DNA from: Victivallales bacterium
GTDB taxonomy: Bacteria; Verrucomicrobiota; Lentisphaeria; Oligosphaerales; Oligosphaeraceae
Assembly: GCA_017615955.1 (NCBI GenBank)
Contig: JAFZZD010000143.1
Location: 1-6,144 of the forward strand
Direction of reading: 5' to 3'
DNA length: 6,144 nt
A program made the translations under genes and the position numbers. Below, one piece after another: positions 1-6,144 of this stretch. The notes below the pieces were generated by a model. It was not told the origin of the DNA. It searched no databases and saw nothing but the letters and a program-made list of their open reading frames with translations. How positions within the stretch are numbered: position 1 is the first letter of the stretch; each line of letters begins with the position of its first letter.

Positions 1-978
1 ACCCACTCCATAAGATTCACGCTGGATCCCAACAACCTGGTCGCGGAAGGCAACGAGGCGAACAACGTGTATGAGACCACGTTCACCGTCCAGAATGGCC
101 AGGGCGGCGGGCAAACCGACGGTCCTGACCTGGCGCTTAAGTTGGATGAGACGTTGGGCGCGCAGGAATTGTTGAATCTGCGCAAGAACGGGGAGGACGG
201 CTTCATGGTGTCCTCGAACACATTCGGCACTGGCGACGACGTGTTCCTGGCGTTCGAGATCACAAACCAGGGCAACCAAAAGGCAAATTCAGCCTACTTC
301 AGAGTTGAGGTGGACGGACAGGTGTTCGACTTGAGCGGGCAGCAGGGAATCAGCAGTGGCAATGCCGGCGCCTTGAACCCTGAACAGTCATATAGCTACA
401 GTGCCCTCAACCTGGGCAAGTATGCCGTTGGTACCCACTCCATAAGATTCACGCTGGATCCCAACAACCTGGTCGCGGAAGGCAACGAGGCGAACAACGT
501 GTATGAGACCACGTTCATCGTCCAGGACGGCCAGGGCGGCGGCGAAATCACGACTGCGGACCTGGTACTCACGCTGGACGAGGAACTGGGTGCGCAGGAA
601 TTGCTGAATCTGCGGAAGGCAGTGGATGGCAGCCCCATGGTGTCCTCGAACACATTCGGCACTGGCGATGATGTGTTCCTGGCGTTCCAAATCACAAACC
701 AGGGCAGCAAGAAGGCGGATTCAGCCTACATCAAAGTTGAGGTGGACGGCGAAGTGTTCGACCTGAGCGGGCAGCAGGGGGCTATCAGCACTGGCAACGC
801 AGGAGCCATGAACCCAGGGTATTCGTATGGTGTCAGCGCCCTCAACCTGGGCAAGTACGCCGTGGGCAAGCATACCATCACGTTTACGCTGGATCCTGAC
901 AACAGGGTCGCCGAAGGCACCGCCGGCGAGGCGAACAATGTCTATACTACTGTCTTTTCAGTCGTTGAGAATGGCCAG
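1..978 (+). repeat. Tandem CARDB-coding repeats, 432-bp period
   Basis: Three in-frame copies are visible: the end of one (1-126), a complete one (127-558) and a more diverged one (559-978). The first two are offset by exactly 432 bp (144 codons). Bases 1-85 are identical to 433-517, with only scattered differences up to about base 110. The second and third share a 33-bp identical block (204-236 versus 636-668) at the same offset. The third copy has small in-frame insertions, for example two extra codons before the E-A-N-N motif. Near-identity of two copies points to recent duplication or gene conversion, and more copies may lie upstream. Confidence 0.9.
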
Positions 979-2052
979 ATTGTGGATGGAAGTGCGCTGG
1001 ATGAAATTATGGAGCATGGTGGCAAGATGATTAGCGGCTTCATACTCTCCAGCGATGACAAGGATATTTTCGCTCCAGTGTCTCTGAGGGCAGGAAACAT
1101 CAAGGTTTCCGTGCTGGGGAACACCAAAACACAGAAGCTCATTTTCGCGGAGAGCGCACAAGGCGAGCAGTATCTCTCATTCAATCTGGAGAAGACCATG
1201 GATGAAGGCAATCTGCCTACGGAATTGAAGGCTATTCAAGACGAGATCGCCGATGTGTTCCTGGCGCATGGCAGCGGTGAGAAGTGGACGGATGGCTACT
1301 TTGCGAGAAACAAGGGCTACGTTACCGCAGAAGGCGGAAAGGTGGCCGGCACAAATGACGCCACAGCCCTGCTTGGCAAGAACAAGATATGCGATGTGTT
1401 CACTGGCGCGGGCGACCCAAGCGTTCTGCTTCTCACGGACGACGAATGCGGAGACGCCCTGTTCCTGGATGACATCTATTCCGAATCAGGACACCCCAGC
1501 AAGGAGGCCGCGCGTCTTGCGCTGGTCGATGACATCTATGCTGGCGCAGGCGATGATGTGATTGATATGACAAGCAGCAAGTTCAAATACGTCGGCGAAG
1601 GCATGACAATTCATGGCGGCGATGGGGACGATGTGATCTGGACCAACCAGGGCAGCAATGTGCTCTTCGGCGATGCGGGGGACGACTGGCTGGTCGGCGC
1701 AAGACGCTGCGATGAAATCTTCATCGGCGGCACTGGCAATGATGTGTTGAACGGCGTCAGCGGGGACAATGTGTTCTGCTTCGGCGAAAACTGGGGACAG
1801 GACACGCTGCAGCAGTCCGAAGGCACGGCAACCCTGGTGTTCGTGGCTGGTCTGGAGAACTATGACTGGAACGCGGAGGACCGTATCTTCACCTGCGGAG
1901 ACAATACCCTAGCAGTTGACCCGCTGTCAGGCGCAGCATTGACGGTCTATGTCGGAGCCACGCGCATTTATGGCGCTGGCGAAATTGCCTACGACGACTA
2001 TAAAGACTACTGCGAAAACCAGGATTCATCAGGCACACTGGCCGTTATTTGA
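1..2052 (+). CDS. CARDB-repeat protein with RTX-like C-terminal module (5' partial)
   Basis: The reading frame is open from the first base to a TGA at 2050-2052, giving 683 visible residues; the true start is upstream of the window. The GTG at 67 lies inside a repeat and is not a start. Visible residues 1-42 are the end of a CARDB-like repeat, 43-186 a complete repeat, and 187-326 another. Each complete repeat carries the family signature D-V-F-L-A-F-x-I-T-N-Q-G near its start and a closing E-A-N-N-V-Y. Residues 327-683 form a second module with four glycine/aspartate RTX-like motifs (514-585), ending Y-C-E-N-Q-D-S-S-G-T-L-A-V-I. CARDB domains are Ig-like folds found in bacterial surface and secreted proteins. 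RTX motifs bind calcium and are typical of C-terminally exported (type I) proteins. A secreted or surface adhesin-like role is inferred; no catalytic domain is visible, but one could lie upstream. The same C-terminal module follows in the next gene. Confidence 0.88.
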   Translation, partial: THSIRFTLDPNNLVAEGNEANNVYETTFTVQNGQGGGQTDGPDLALKLDETLGAQELLNLRKNGEDGFMVSSNTFGTGDDVFLAFEITNQGNQKANSAYFRVEVDGQVFDLSGQQGISSGNAGALNPEQSYSYSALNLGKYAVGTHSIRFTLDPNNLVAEGNEANNVYETTFIVQDGQGGGEITTADLVLTLDEELGAQELLNLRKAVDGSPMVSSNTFGTGDDVFLAFQITNQGSKKADSAYIKVEVDGEVFDLSGQQGAISTGNAGAMNPGYSYGVSALNLGKYAVGKHTITFTLDPDNRVAEGTAGEANNVYTTVFSVVENGQIVDGSALDEIMEHGGKMISGFILSSDDKDIFAPVSLRAGNIKVSVLGNTKTQKLIFAESAQGEQYLSFNLEKTMDEGNLPTELKAIQDEIADVFLAHGSGEKWTDGYFARNKGYVTAEGGKVAGTNDATALLGKNKICDVFTGAGDPSVLLLTDDECGDALFLDDIYSESGHPSKEAARLALVDDIYAGAGDDVIDMTSSKFKYVGEGMTIHGGDGDDVIWTNQGSNVLFGDAGDDWLVGARRCDEIFIGGTGNDVLNGVSGDNVFCFGENWGQDTLQQSEGTATLVFVAGLENYDWNAEDRIFTCGDNTLAVDPLSGAALTVYVGATRIYGAGEIAYDDYKDYCENQDSSGTLAVI
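979..2049 (+). other. C-terminal RTX-like module, copy 1
   Basis: This segment encodes visible residues 327-683 and begins at I-V-D-G. Its centre holds RTX-like units A-G-A-G-D-D-V-I-D (1540-1566), G-G-D-G-D-D-V-I-W (1615-1641), F-G-D-A-G-D-D-W-L (1666-1692) and G-G-T-G-N-D-V-L-N (1726-1752). They are 17-25 residues apart rather than a contiguous nine-residue tandem, and fewer than in classical RTX toxins. Four cysteines (visible residues 464, 593, 632, 671) recur in the second copy at 3393-4550. A calcium-dependent fold and C-terminal export signal are inferred from the RTX resemblance. Confidence 0.75.
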
Positions 2053-2108
2053 GGTGGATACAATTAGTGCGAATGCATTTCATTTAGGTTACATAGTTGG
2101 AGAATAAC
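2053..2108 (+). promoter_or_regulatory. Short intergenic gap with ribosome binding site
   Basis: The 56-bp gap holds no hairpin terminator, so the two + strand genes are probably co-transcribed. GGAG at 2099-2102 lies six bases before the ATG at 2109 and is a good Shine-Dalgarno match. This favours ATG 2109 over the in-frame TTG at 2097, whose own codon overlaps the GGAG. The gap contains the 8-bp palindrome AATGCATT (2072-2079), with no obvious role. Confidence 0.6.
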
Positions 2109-4553
2109 ATGTCATTGCCAGATTTACAACTTATTACTTATAATGGTAATACATCAGAAGGATTTGTAGATATCAATCAGCTTATTTTGCTGACGAAGAC
2201 TGACGAGGATGATGACTGGGAATCGCCGGAAATCGAGCAAACGGGCGAGTATTCATATTCCACAACACAGGACTACACTACAGATGACAATGTATTTTTG
2301 TCATACGCAGTGTGGAATGGTTCAGATGGTGACGCCAATCCGTTTAAAATATCGGTGGTGGTTGACGGCATGGAGAAATACAGTCATGCCATAGGTGAAA
2401 CCATGTATGGCTACAATGTAATCACCAGTGAAACGCATATAAATCTTGGGCGTTTTACAGCAGGTGCGCATAACCTGGTTATTCGCATAGATTCCACTAA
2501 TGCAGTGGAGGAAAGCGATGAGACAAACAATGTGTACCGCCTGTCATTTAACGTGACACAAGGTGAAAACGAGCCGCCTACATACTTGCTTTCCTCAAAT
2601 TGGAAACAGAAGGGTGACGACGATCTGACATACGCCTTCAACAGGTACACGCCAGATGGCTACCTCACTGGCTGTGTCAGCGTCGCCAACGGGCAGATTC
2701 TCTACTACTGGGCGCAGCAGGGCTATGAGGTGTCCCTGCAAGTCCAGGCCTCGGATTATTTCACCTGCACAGTCTATAACAGGAATACGAGTAAGTCGTC
2801 GTCCTACACCGTCAATAGTACGAATATTGAGGAAAAATGCGGACTTACGCTTGCTGAACTGAATGACAAGCTGTCCGCAATCACCTACGATGAGCCAGAC
2901 AGCGATGAGGATGATGACATAGCGGCTTTGACCCTGGCGGGAATGATGATTATGCAAGCGCAGGCGCATTGCATTTTTACCCATTACTCCAATCCCGATT
3001 TTGATGAATACGATTATGATCTGACCTCGGCTCCATTGAACCGAAATATACTTCAGAGAGCGAACTTCAATTCCACATACGTCAACAATTTCACCAACAA
3101 TACATGGAATACGATTAGGGACAACATCCTGGACGGCAAGCCAGCCATGGTGAGCAGTGCGGCACTGGCCCATGTGTTGGTTGTGGATGGATATGATGTA
3201 GGCACTGGAGAATACCATCTGAATTTCGGCTGGGGTGGCGATGTCCAGAAGGAGTATGACGAGCATTTTGGTTGTGTAGTCGGCAATGGCTGGTACAATG
3301 ACGAGGAACTGGCTGCCTTCAATATGAACTATGCTGTCGTGGATATCTGCCCCAACTATGAAAAGTCCTTTGACAAGGTCATCTCCGGCAGCATTGTGGA
3401 TGGGCGGGACATTGAGGACATAATTGAGGAATACTATCCAGTTGGCACAAGTGTTGGTAGCATTGTTATTTTTAACGAGGCAGATGAATATTTCCTGCCT
3501 GGGCAAAAAGGTATTTTCATTCCCGTACCTTTGCCAAATGACGATATACGCGTTTCAATACTTGGCAATGTTCAAAAACAAACTCTTGTATTCACCCAAG
3601 GCATTGAGGACAATGAGGGGTTTGAATCCTACGAATTGCCGCAAACTCTTCGGGAGGACAATCCACCCTTGGAAATGAGACCTCTAAACGATGGCGTGGC
3701 CGATGTGTTCCTGGCACGCTCTTCTGGCGAACTGTGGAGCAATGACTACTTGGCTGTGAACAAGGGATACATTGATTTAAATGATGTCAAGAGCGGCATA
3801 TTGGGCGATACGCCGGAAAAGAAGTCAATCGCAGACAGGAACAAGATATGCGATGTGTTCACTGGTTCTGGCGATGCAAGTGTGCTGCTGCTTACAGACG
3901 ATGCATGGCTCGGCGAACCCAGCGGCGCGCGCGGCGATGCTCTTTTCCTGGATGACATCTTTTCCGCCTCCGGATATGACACCAATGAAAAGGCGCGCCT
4001 TTGCCATATAGATGAAATCTACGCTGGCGCGGGAGACGATGTGATTGACATGACCAGCGACAGGTATGTTTACACCGGCAGCGGAATGACCATACACGGC
4101 GGTGACGGCGATGATGTCATCTGGTCCAACCAGGGCGCCAATATACTCTTCGGCGACGCTGGCGATGACCGCCTCACAGGAAGTCGCTTCTCCAATGAGA
4201 TCTTCATCGGCGGCACTGGCGACGACACACTGAACGGCTTCAGCGGGGACAACGTGTTCTGCTTCGGCGAAGACTGGGGCAATGACACTGTCCAGTACAA
4301 TGCCTCCGAAGGCAGCGGCACTTTGGTTTTCGTAGAAGGGCTTGCCGACTATACCTGGGACGATGCAAACCGCACTTTCACCTGCGGCGACAATTCAGTT
4401 ATTGTGAACCAGCAATATCCCACGCTTGAAAACCTTACCATCTACGTGGGTGAAAATCGCATCTTCGGCACTGGTATTATTGACTACGCAGACTACAGCG
4501 ACTACTGCGAAAACCAGGATTCATCAAGCACTTTGTGCATTGCCTTTGCCTAA
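2109..4553 (+). CDS. Peptidase C10 (streptopain-like) cysteine protease with CARDB and RTX-like domains
   Basis: An 814-residue protein starting at ATG 2109 with a GGAG ribosome binding site. Residues 1-152 resemble the CARDB repeats of the preceding gene (D-N-V-F-L-S-Y, then E-T-N-N-V-Y). Residues 158-421 are a C10 peptidase domain of normal size: an L-L-S-S-N-W-K-Q opening, the nucleophile motif T-G-C-V-S-V-A-N-G-Q with C189, and A-H-V-L-V-V-D-G-Y-D with H355, followed by H-L-N-F-G-W-G-G with N372. This family contains SpeB, interpain and the Bacteroides Bfp proteases, which cleave extracellular or host proteins. Residues 429-814 are the RTX-like C-terminal module. No N-terminal signal peptide or recognisable inhibitory propeptide is seen; the start runs directly into CARDB sequence. 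An acidic stretch (residues 261-270) lies in the protease domain. The first Trp of the family's N-W-G-W-G-G motif is Phe (F373). Export through the C-terminus, probably outside the cell, is inferred. The substrate is unknown. Confidence 0.87.
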   Translation: MSLPDLQLITYNGNTSEGFVDINQLILLTKTDEDDDWESPEIEQTGEYSYSTTQDYTTDDNVFLSYAVWNGSDGDANPFKISVVVDGMEKYSHAIGETMYGYNVITSETHINLGRFTAGAHNLVIRIDSTNAVEESDETNNVYRLSFNVTQGENEPPTYLLSSNWKQKGDDDLTYAFNRYTPDGYLTGCVSVANGQILYYWAQQGYEVSLQVQASDYFTCTVYNRNTSKSSSYTVNSTNIEEKCGLTLAELNDKLSAITYDEPDSDEDDDIAALTLAGMMIMQAQAHCIFTHYSNPDFDEYDYDLTSAPLNRNILQRANFNSTYVNNFTNNTWNTIRDNILDGKPAMVSSAALAHVLVVDGYDVGTGEYHLNFGWGGDVQKEYDEHFGCVVGNGWYNDEELAAFNMNYAVVDICPNYEKSFDKVISGSIVDGRDIEDIIEEYYPVGTSVGSIVIFNEADEYFLPGQKGIFIPVPLPNDDIRVSILGNVQKQTLVFTQGIEDNEGFESYELPQTLREDNPPLEMRPLNDGVADVFLARSSGELWSNDYLAVNKGYIDLNDVKSGILGDTPEKKSIADRNKICDVFTGSGDASVLLLTDDAWLGEPSGARGDALFLDDIFSASGYDTNEKARLCHIDEIYAGAGDDVIDMTSDRYVYTGSGMTIHGGDGDDVIWSNQGANILFGDAGDDRLTGSRFSNEIFIGGTGDDTLNGFSGDNVFCFGEDWGNDTVQYNASEGSGTLVFVEGLADYTWDDANRTFTCGDNSVIVNQQYPTLENLTIYVGENRIFGTGIIDYADYSDYCENQDSSSTLCIAFA
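2580..3371 (+). other. Peptidase C10 catalytic domain
   Basis: The catalytic Cys codon is TGT at 2673-2675 (C189) and the catalytic His codon is CAT at 3171-3173 (H355), 166 residues apart. Asn N372 lies 17 residues after the His, close to the 16-residue His-Asn spacing I recall for SpeB. The segment spans about 264 residues, comparable to a mature SpeB-type enzyme. The dyad and its flanks are intact, so an active enzyme is expected, subject to the F373 substitution. Confidence 0.87.
3393..4550 (+). other. C-terminal RTX-like module, copy 2
   Basis: Encodes residues 429-814 and aligns end to end with the module at 979-2049. RTX-like units lie at 4023-4049, 4098-4124, 4149-4175 and 4209-4235, and the block spans 216 bp in both genes. 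DNA identity is locally perfect: 3840-3865 matches 1381-1406 (26 bp), and 4500-4526 matches 2005-2031 (27 bp) just before the stops. Cysteines 581, 718, 759 and 800 correspond to those of copy 1. The copy is longer, mainly from inserts near residues 430-480 and a G-E-P-S-G-A-R segment after the L-L-L-T-D-D motif. Confidence 0.78.
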
Positions 4554-4579
4554 AAAGGCAAAAGGCCAACCGCCTTTTG
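4552..4579 (-). terminator. Probable terminator for the convergent ATPase gene
   Basis: Read on the - strand, CAAAAGGC (4579-4572) pairs with GCCTTTTG (4566-4559) around a five-base loop, giving an 8-bp stem. Two bases later comes a run of five T (4556-4552). This would end transcripts of the ATPase gene, whose stop codon is 43 bases upstream. The run of A on the other strand overlaps the protease stop codon at 4551-4553. Confidence 0.6.
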
Positions 4580-4595
4580 TGGCGGGCATAGGATG

Positions 4596-4623
4596 GCGGG
4601 GCGGCAATCGCCCCGCTTTTTTT
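4596..4623 (+). terminator. Rho-independent terminator of the protease gene
   Basis: GCGGGGCG (4596-4603) pairs perfectly with CGCCCCGC (4609-4616) around the loop GCAAT, followed directly by seven T (4617-4623). The GC-rich 8-bp stem with a U tract is a classic intrinsic terminator. It lies 43 bases after the protease stop codon. The T tract overlaps the first bases of the ATPase stop codon (4622-4624) on the opposite strand. Confidence 0.92.
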
Positions 4624-6052
4624 ATCCATGCAGCAAATCGCCTATTGAAACCAAAGCATCGAAAAAGCCTTCAGCTGCAATTGCTGGATGCAATTCGCCT
4701 GCATATACAAGAGCAGTGCGAACGGAGATGCTTCTGGGCAATGACAGTGCCTCTATTTTGGCGGCAACTTCATCTGCCACCTCGCTTCCTATGTATTTTC
4801 TACGTTTCATTTCTATGACATAGACCATTCGCTCTGCTTGGATAAGCATATCAATCTGGCAGCCTTTTTTTCTGGCACCAGCCAACTGTCTCCAGGGCGC
4901 AGCTGATTTTATAAGGACATTTTGCAGACCGAGCCTTGGTAGTAGTTCCATGATATTGTTCATGACTAGATTTTCGAATTGCAGACCCAGTATTGTCTCC
5001 CAAGCAGGCAGTGCCTCTATGTTCAGGAAACGGAAGCCATCGCGGTCTATGACAGCCTCGTTTGGTTGAATGTATTTTAAGTAGAAACGGGTATAGTTGT
5101 CCGACAGGCGATAGATAATTGACTTGGCGGGTTTGCCAGTCAGTGGATTTAGGCCTGCATCCCCTGAAATGAAACCTGCAGTGAGCAACTCTGAAATGTT
5201 TTGGCTTATTGAGCCGCCTTTGCTTAGATGCAATTTCTCTGCTAATTCCGCCAACGTCAAGGGACCAACTGACAACGCAGCAAGAATGTTACGTTTGTAA
5301 ACGGCATTCTCACCAAACACGGAATTGAATATTTTAGCAAAGTCATCACGCAAAAGGGCTTTTGGACGAAAACACATCCGACGTATATTCTCATTTGCGG
5401 AAAGAGCAGGGTCGATTTCTTCAAGATAACGTGGAACACCACCTGTAATTGAAAGTACGTCTATGATTTCGCCTGTGGCTATCCGTTCCGCTGCCGCTCC
5501 CCAAAAATTCATGCAAACTGAAAGTGGCAGTTCTCGCAGTGTCAGATTCAAGGAAGAACGTCCCACAAAGCCAGTGTTGTTCAGAATATTTTCCTGTATC
5601 CATGTGGAGACACTTCCGCATAGCACTAAAATCAACTTGGGATGCTTTTTCAGATATATGTCCCAGGCAGTTTTTAGATGACCTGGAAATGTGGCGTCAT
5701 ACTGGCCCATCCAGGAAATCTCATCAAGAAGGACTACAGTCTTCTCATTGCCAATGGCAGAATCAAGAAGCATAAAGGCATTAAGCCAATCAACTGGAAC
5801 TTTGCTTTTTTGCACCTTGATATGAGGGGCAAGCTGAATGTGAAAATTCTCCAGCTGCTGGCGGTTTCCTACGCCCTTGCCTGGAGCGGTTCCCATTATT
5901 TCTATGAAATGAGCCTTGGAACGTTTTGCGAATTCCTCTATCATTGTGGACTTGCCTATGCGGCGGCGACCTTGGCAAGTTACCATAGAGGCTGTGTTCT
6001 TGCGCCAAAGTGAAGCTAATTCACCCAATTCTTCTTCTCGTCCATAAAACAT
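4622..6052 (-). CDS. AAA-family ATPase, ATPase_2/DUF234 type
   Basis: A 476-residue protein of the COG1672-like group of bacterial and archaeal ATPases. It opens with F-Y-G-R-E-E-E-L, typical of this family. Walker A is G-R-R-R-I-G-K-S-T (28-36) and Walker B is V-V-L-L-D-E (106-111). A sensor-like L-C-G-S-V (144-148), G-R-S-S-L (164-168), P-L-S (176-178) and G-G-V-P-R-Y-L (204-210) follow in the usual order. Residues about 253-298 look like a winged helix, followed by Y-R-L-S-D-N-Y-T-R-F-Y (314-324). The C-terminal part has E360, D401, E414 and K416, arranged like a PD-(D/E)XK nuclease core. All motifs are intact. The cellular role of this family is poorly defined; DNA binding and nuclease activity are inferences. 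It is probably cytoplasmic, as no signal peptide or membrane segment is seen. ATG 6052 was chosen because it fits the family's N-terminus. The best Shine-Dalgarno match, AAGG at 6067-6064, is 11 bases away, which is slightly long. The gene converges on the protease gene, with its own terminator. Confidence 0.9.
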   Translation of the reverse strand: MFYGREEELGELASLWRKNTASMVTCQGRRRIGKSTMIEEFAKRSKAHFIEIMGTAPGKGVGNRQQLENFHIQLAPHIKVQKSKVPVDWLNAFMLLDSAIGNEKTVVLLDEISWMGQYDATFPGHLKTAWDIYLKKHPKLILVLCGSVSTWIQENILNNTGFVGRSSLNLTLRELPLSVCMNFWGAAAERIATGEIIDVLSITGGVPRYLEEIDPALSANENIRRMCFRPKALLRDDFAKIFNSVFGENAVYKRNILAALSVGPLTLAELAEKLHLSKGGSISQNISELLTAGFISGDAGLNPLTGKPAKSIIYRLSDNYTRFYLKYIQPNEAVIDRDGFRFLNIEALPAWETILGLQFENLVMNNIMELLPRLGLQNVLIKSAAPWRQLAGARKKGCQIDMLIQAERMVYVIEMKRRKYIGSEVADEVAAKIEALSLPRSISVRTALVYAGELHPAIAAEGFFDALVSIGDLLHG

Positions 6053-6144
6053 AAATAACCATACCTTTTGCTAGAGTTTTTTTACTCTGCGTAATGTCTT
6101 GCAATAATGTCAAAAATCAAGCACCAAATATGCATTTTGCAGAT
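6053..6144 (-). promoter_or_regulatory. Upstream region of the ATPase gene with a possible -35 box and inverted repeat
   Basis: On the - strand a perfect TTGACA lies at 6113-6108, but no convincing -10 hexamer follows at 16-18 bases, so the promoter call is weak. Between it and the ribosome binding site an inverted repeat, AGAGT (6073-6077) and ACTCT (6084-6088), flanks six T; with one bulge the stem extends by two G-C pairs. It could be a leader hairpin or an operator. The region is AT-rich and I see no gene in it. Confidence 0.3.

Noticed and set aside
67..69. GTG as the start of the first gene
   Set aside because: The frame is open to base 1, and the GTG falls within a repeat whose identical copy at 499 is internal.
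2059..2064. TACAAT as a -10 box for the protease gene
   Set aside because: No -35 hexamer is found at a suitable distance upstream, and the gap is short with no terminator before it, so co-transcription is simpler.
2097..2099. TTG as the start of the protease gene
   Set aside because: The in-frame ATG at 2109 has GGAG six bases upstream, while the TTG has no ribosome binding site and overlaps that GGAG.
2101..2160. AT-rich start of the protease gene (about 28% G+C by hand count) as a sign of transfer
   Set aside because: Composition rises within about 100 bases, and AT-rich gene starts are common because they favour translation initiation. The CARDB resemblance to the preceding gene also argues against foreign origin.
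2595..3506. A 303-codon open frame on the - strand
   Set aside because: It is antisense to the C10 protease domain, whose catalytic motifs are clear on the + strand. The antisense translation shows no recognisable motif.
4426..4818. A 130-codon open frame on the + strand spanning the terminators
   Set aside because: It overlaps the end of the protease gene, runs through both hairpins and is antisense to the ATPase C-terminus. It has no family resemblance.

Overview
The window holds two large secreted-protein genes in tandem on the + strand and one AAA-family ATPase gene converging on them from the - strand. No ribosomal, tRNA or other marker gene is present, so the organism can only be guessed. 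The gene style (CARDB repeats, RTX-like glycine/aspartate motifs, a SpeB-family cysteine protease and an ATPase_2/DUF234-type ATPase) suggests a Gram-negative anaerobe, possibly a gut bacterium such as a Lentisphaerota (Victivallales) member. This is a low-confidence inference.

Layout. Positions 1-2052 (+) are the 3' part of a gene whose start lies outside the window. It encodes one partial and two complete CARDB-like repeats of about 144 residues, followed by a C-terminal module of about 357 residues with degenerate RTX-type calcium-binding motifs. After a 56-bp gap, 2109-4553 (+) encodes an 814-residue protein with one CARDB-like domain, a peptidase C10 (streptopain/SpeB-like) catalytic domain with visible Cys and His active-site motifs, and the same C-terminal module. 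A strong rho-independent terminator at 4596-4623 closes this pair. A second hairpin at 4552-4579 is oriented to terminate the opposing gene. Positions 4622-6052 (-) encode a 476-residue ATPase with Walker A and B motifs, a winged-helix segment and a C-terminal PD-(D/E)XK-like motif. The last 92 bases are its upstream region.

How they fit together. The two + strand proteins share both an N-terminal-type module (CARDB) and the whole C-terminal module, including the last residues before the stop. They look like members of one exported family with a common sorting or folding tail: one with adhesion-type repeats only (in the visible part) and one carrying a protease. No export apparatus is in the window. 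The most interesting point is the protease architecture: the usual signal peptide and inhibitory propeptide of C10 peptidases are absent, and an RTX-like tail suggests C-terminal, possibly type I, export. The ATPase is convergent, has its own terminator, and shows no evident functional link to the pair.
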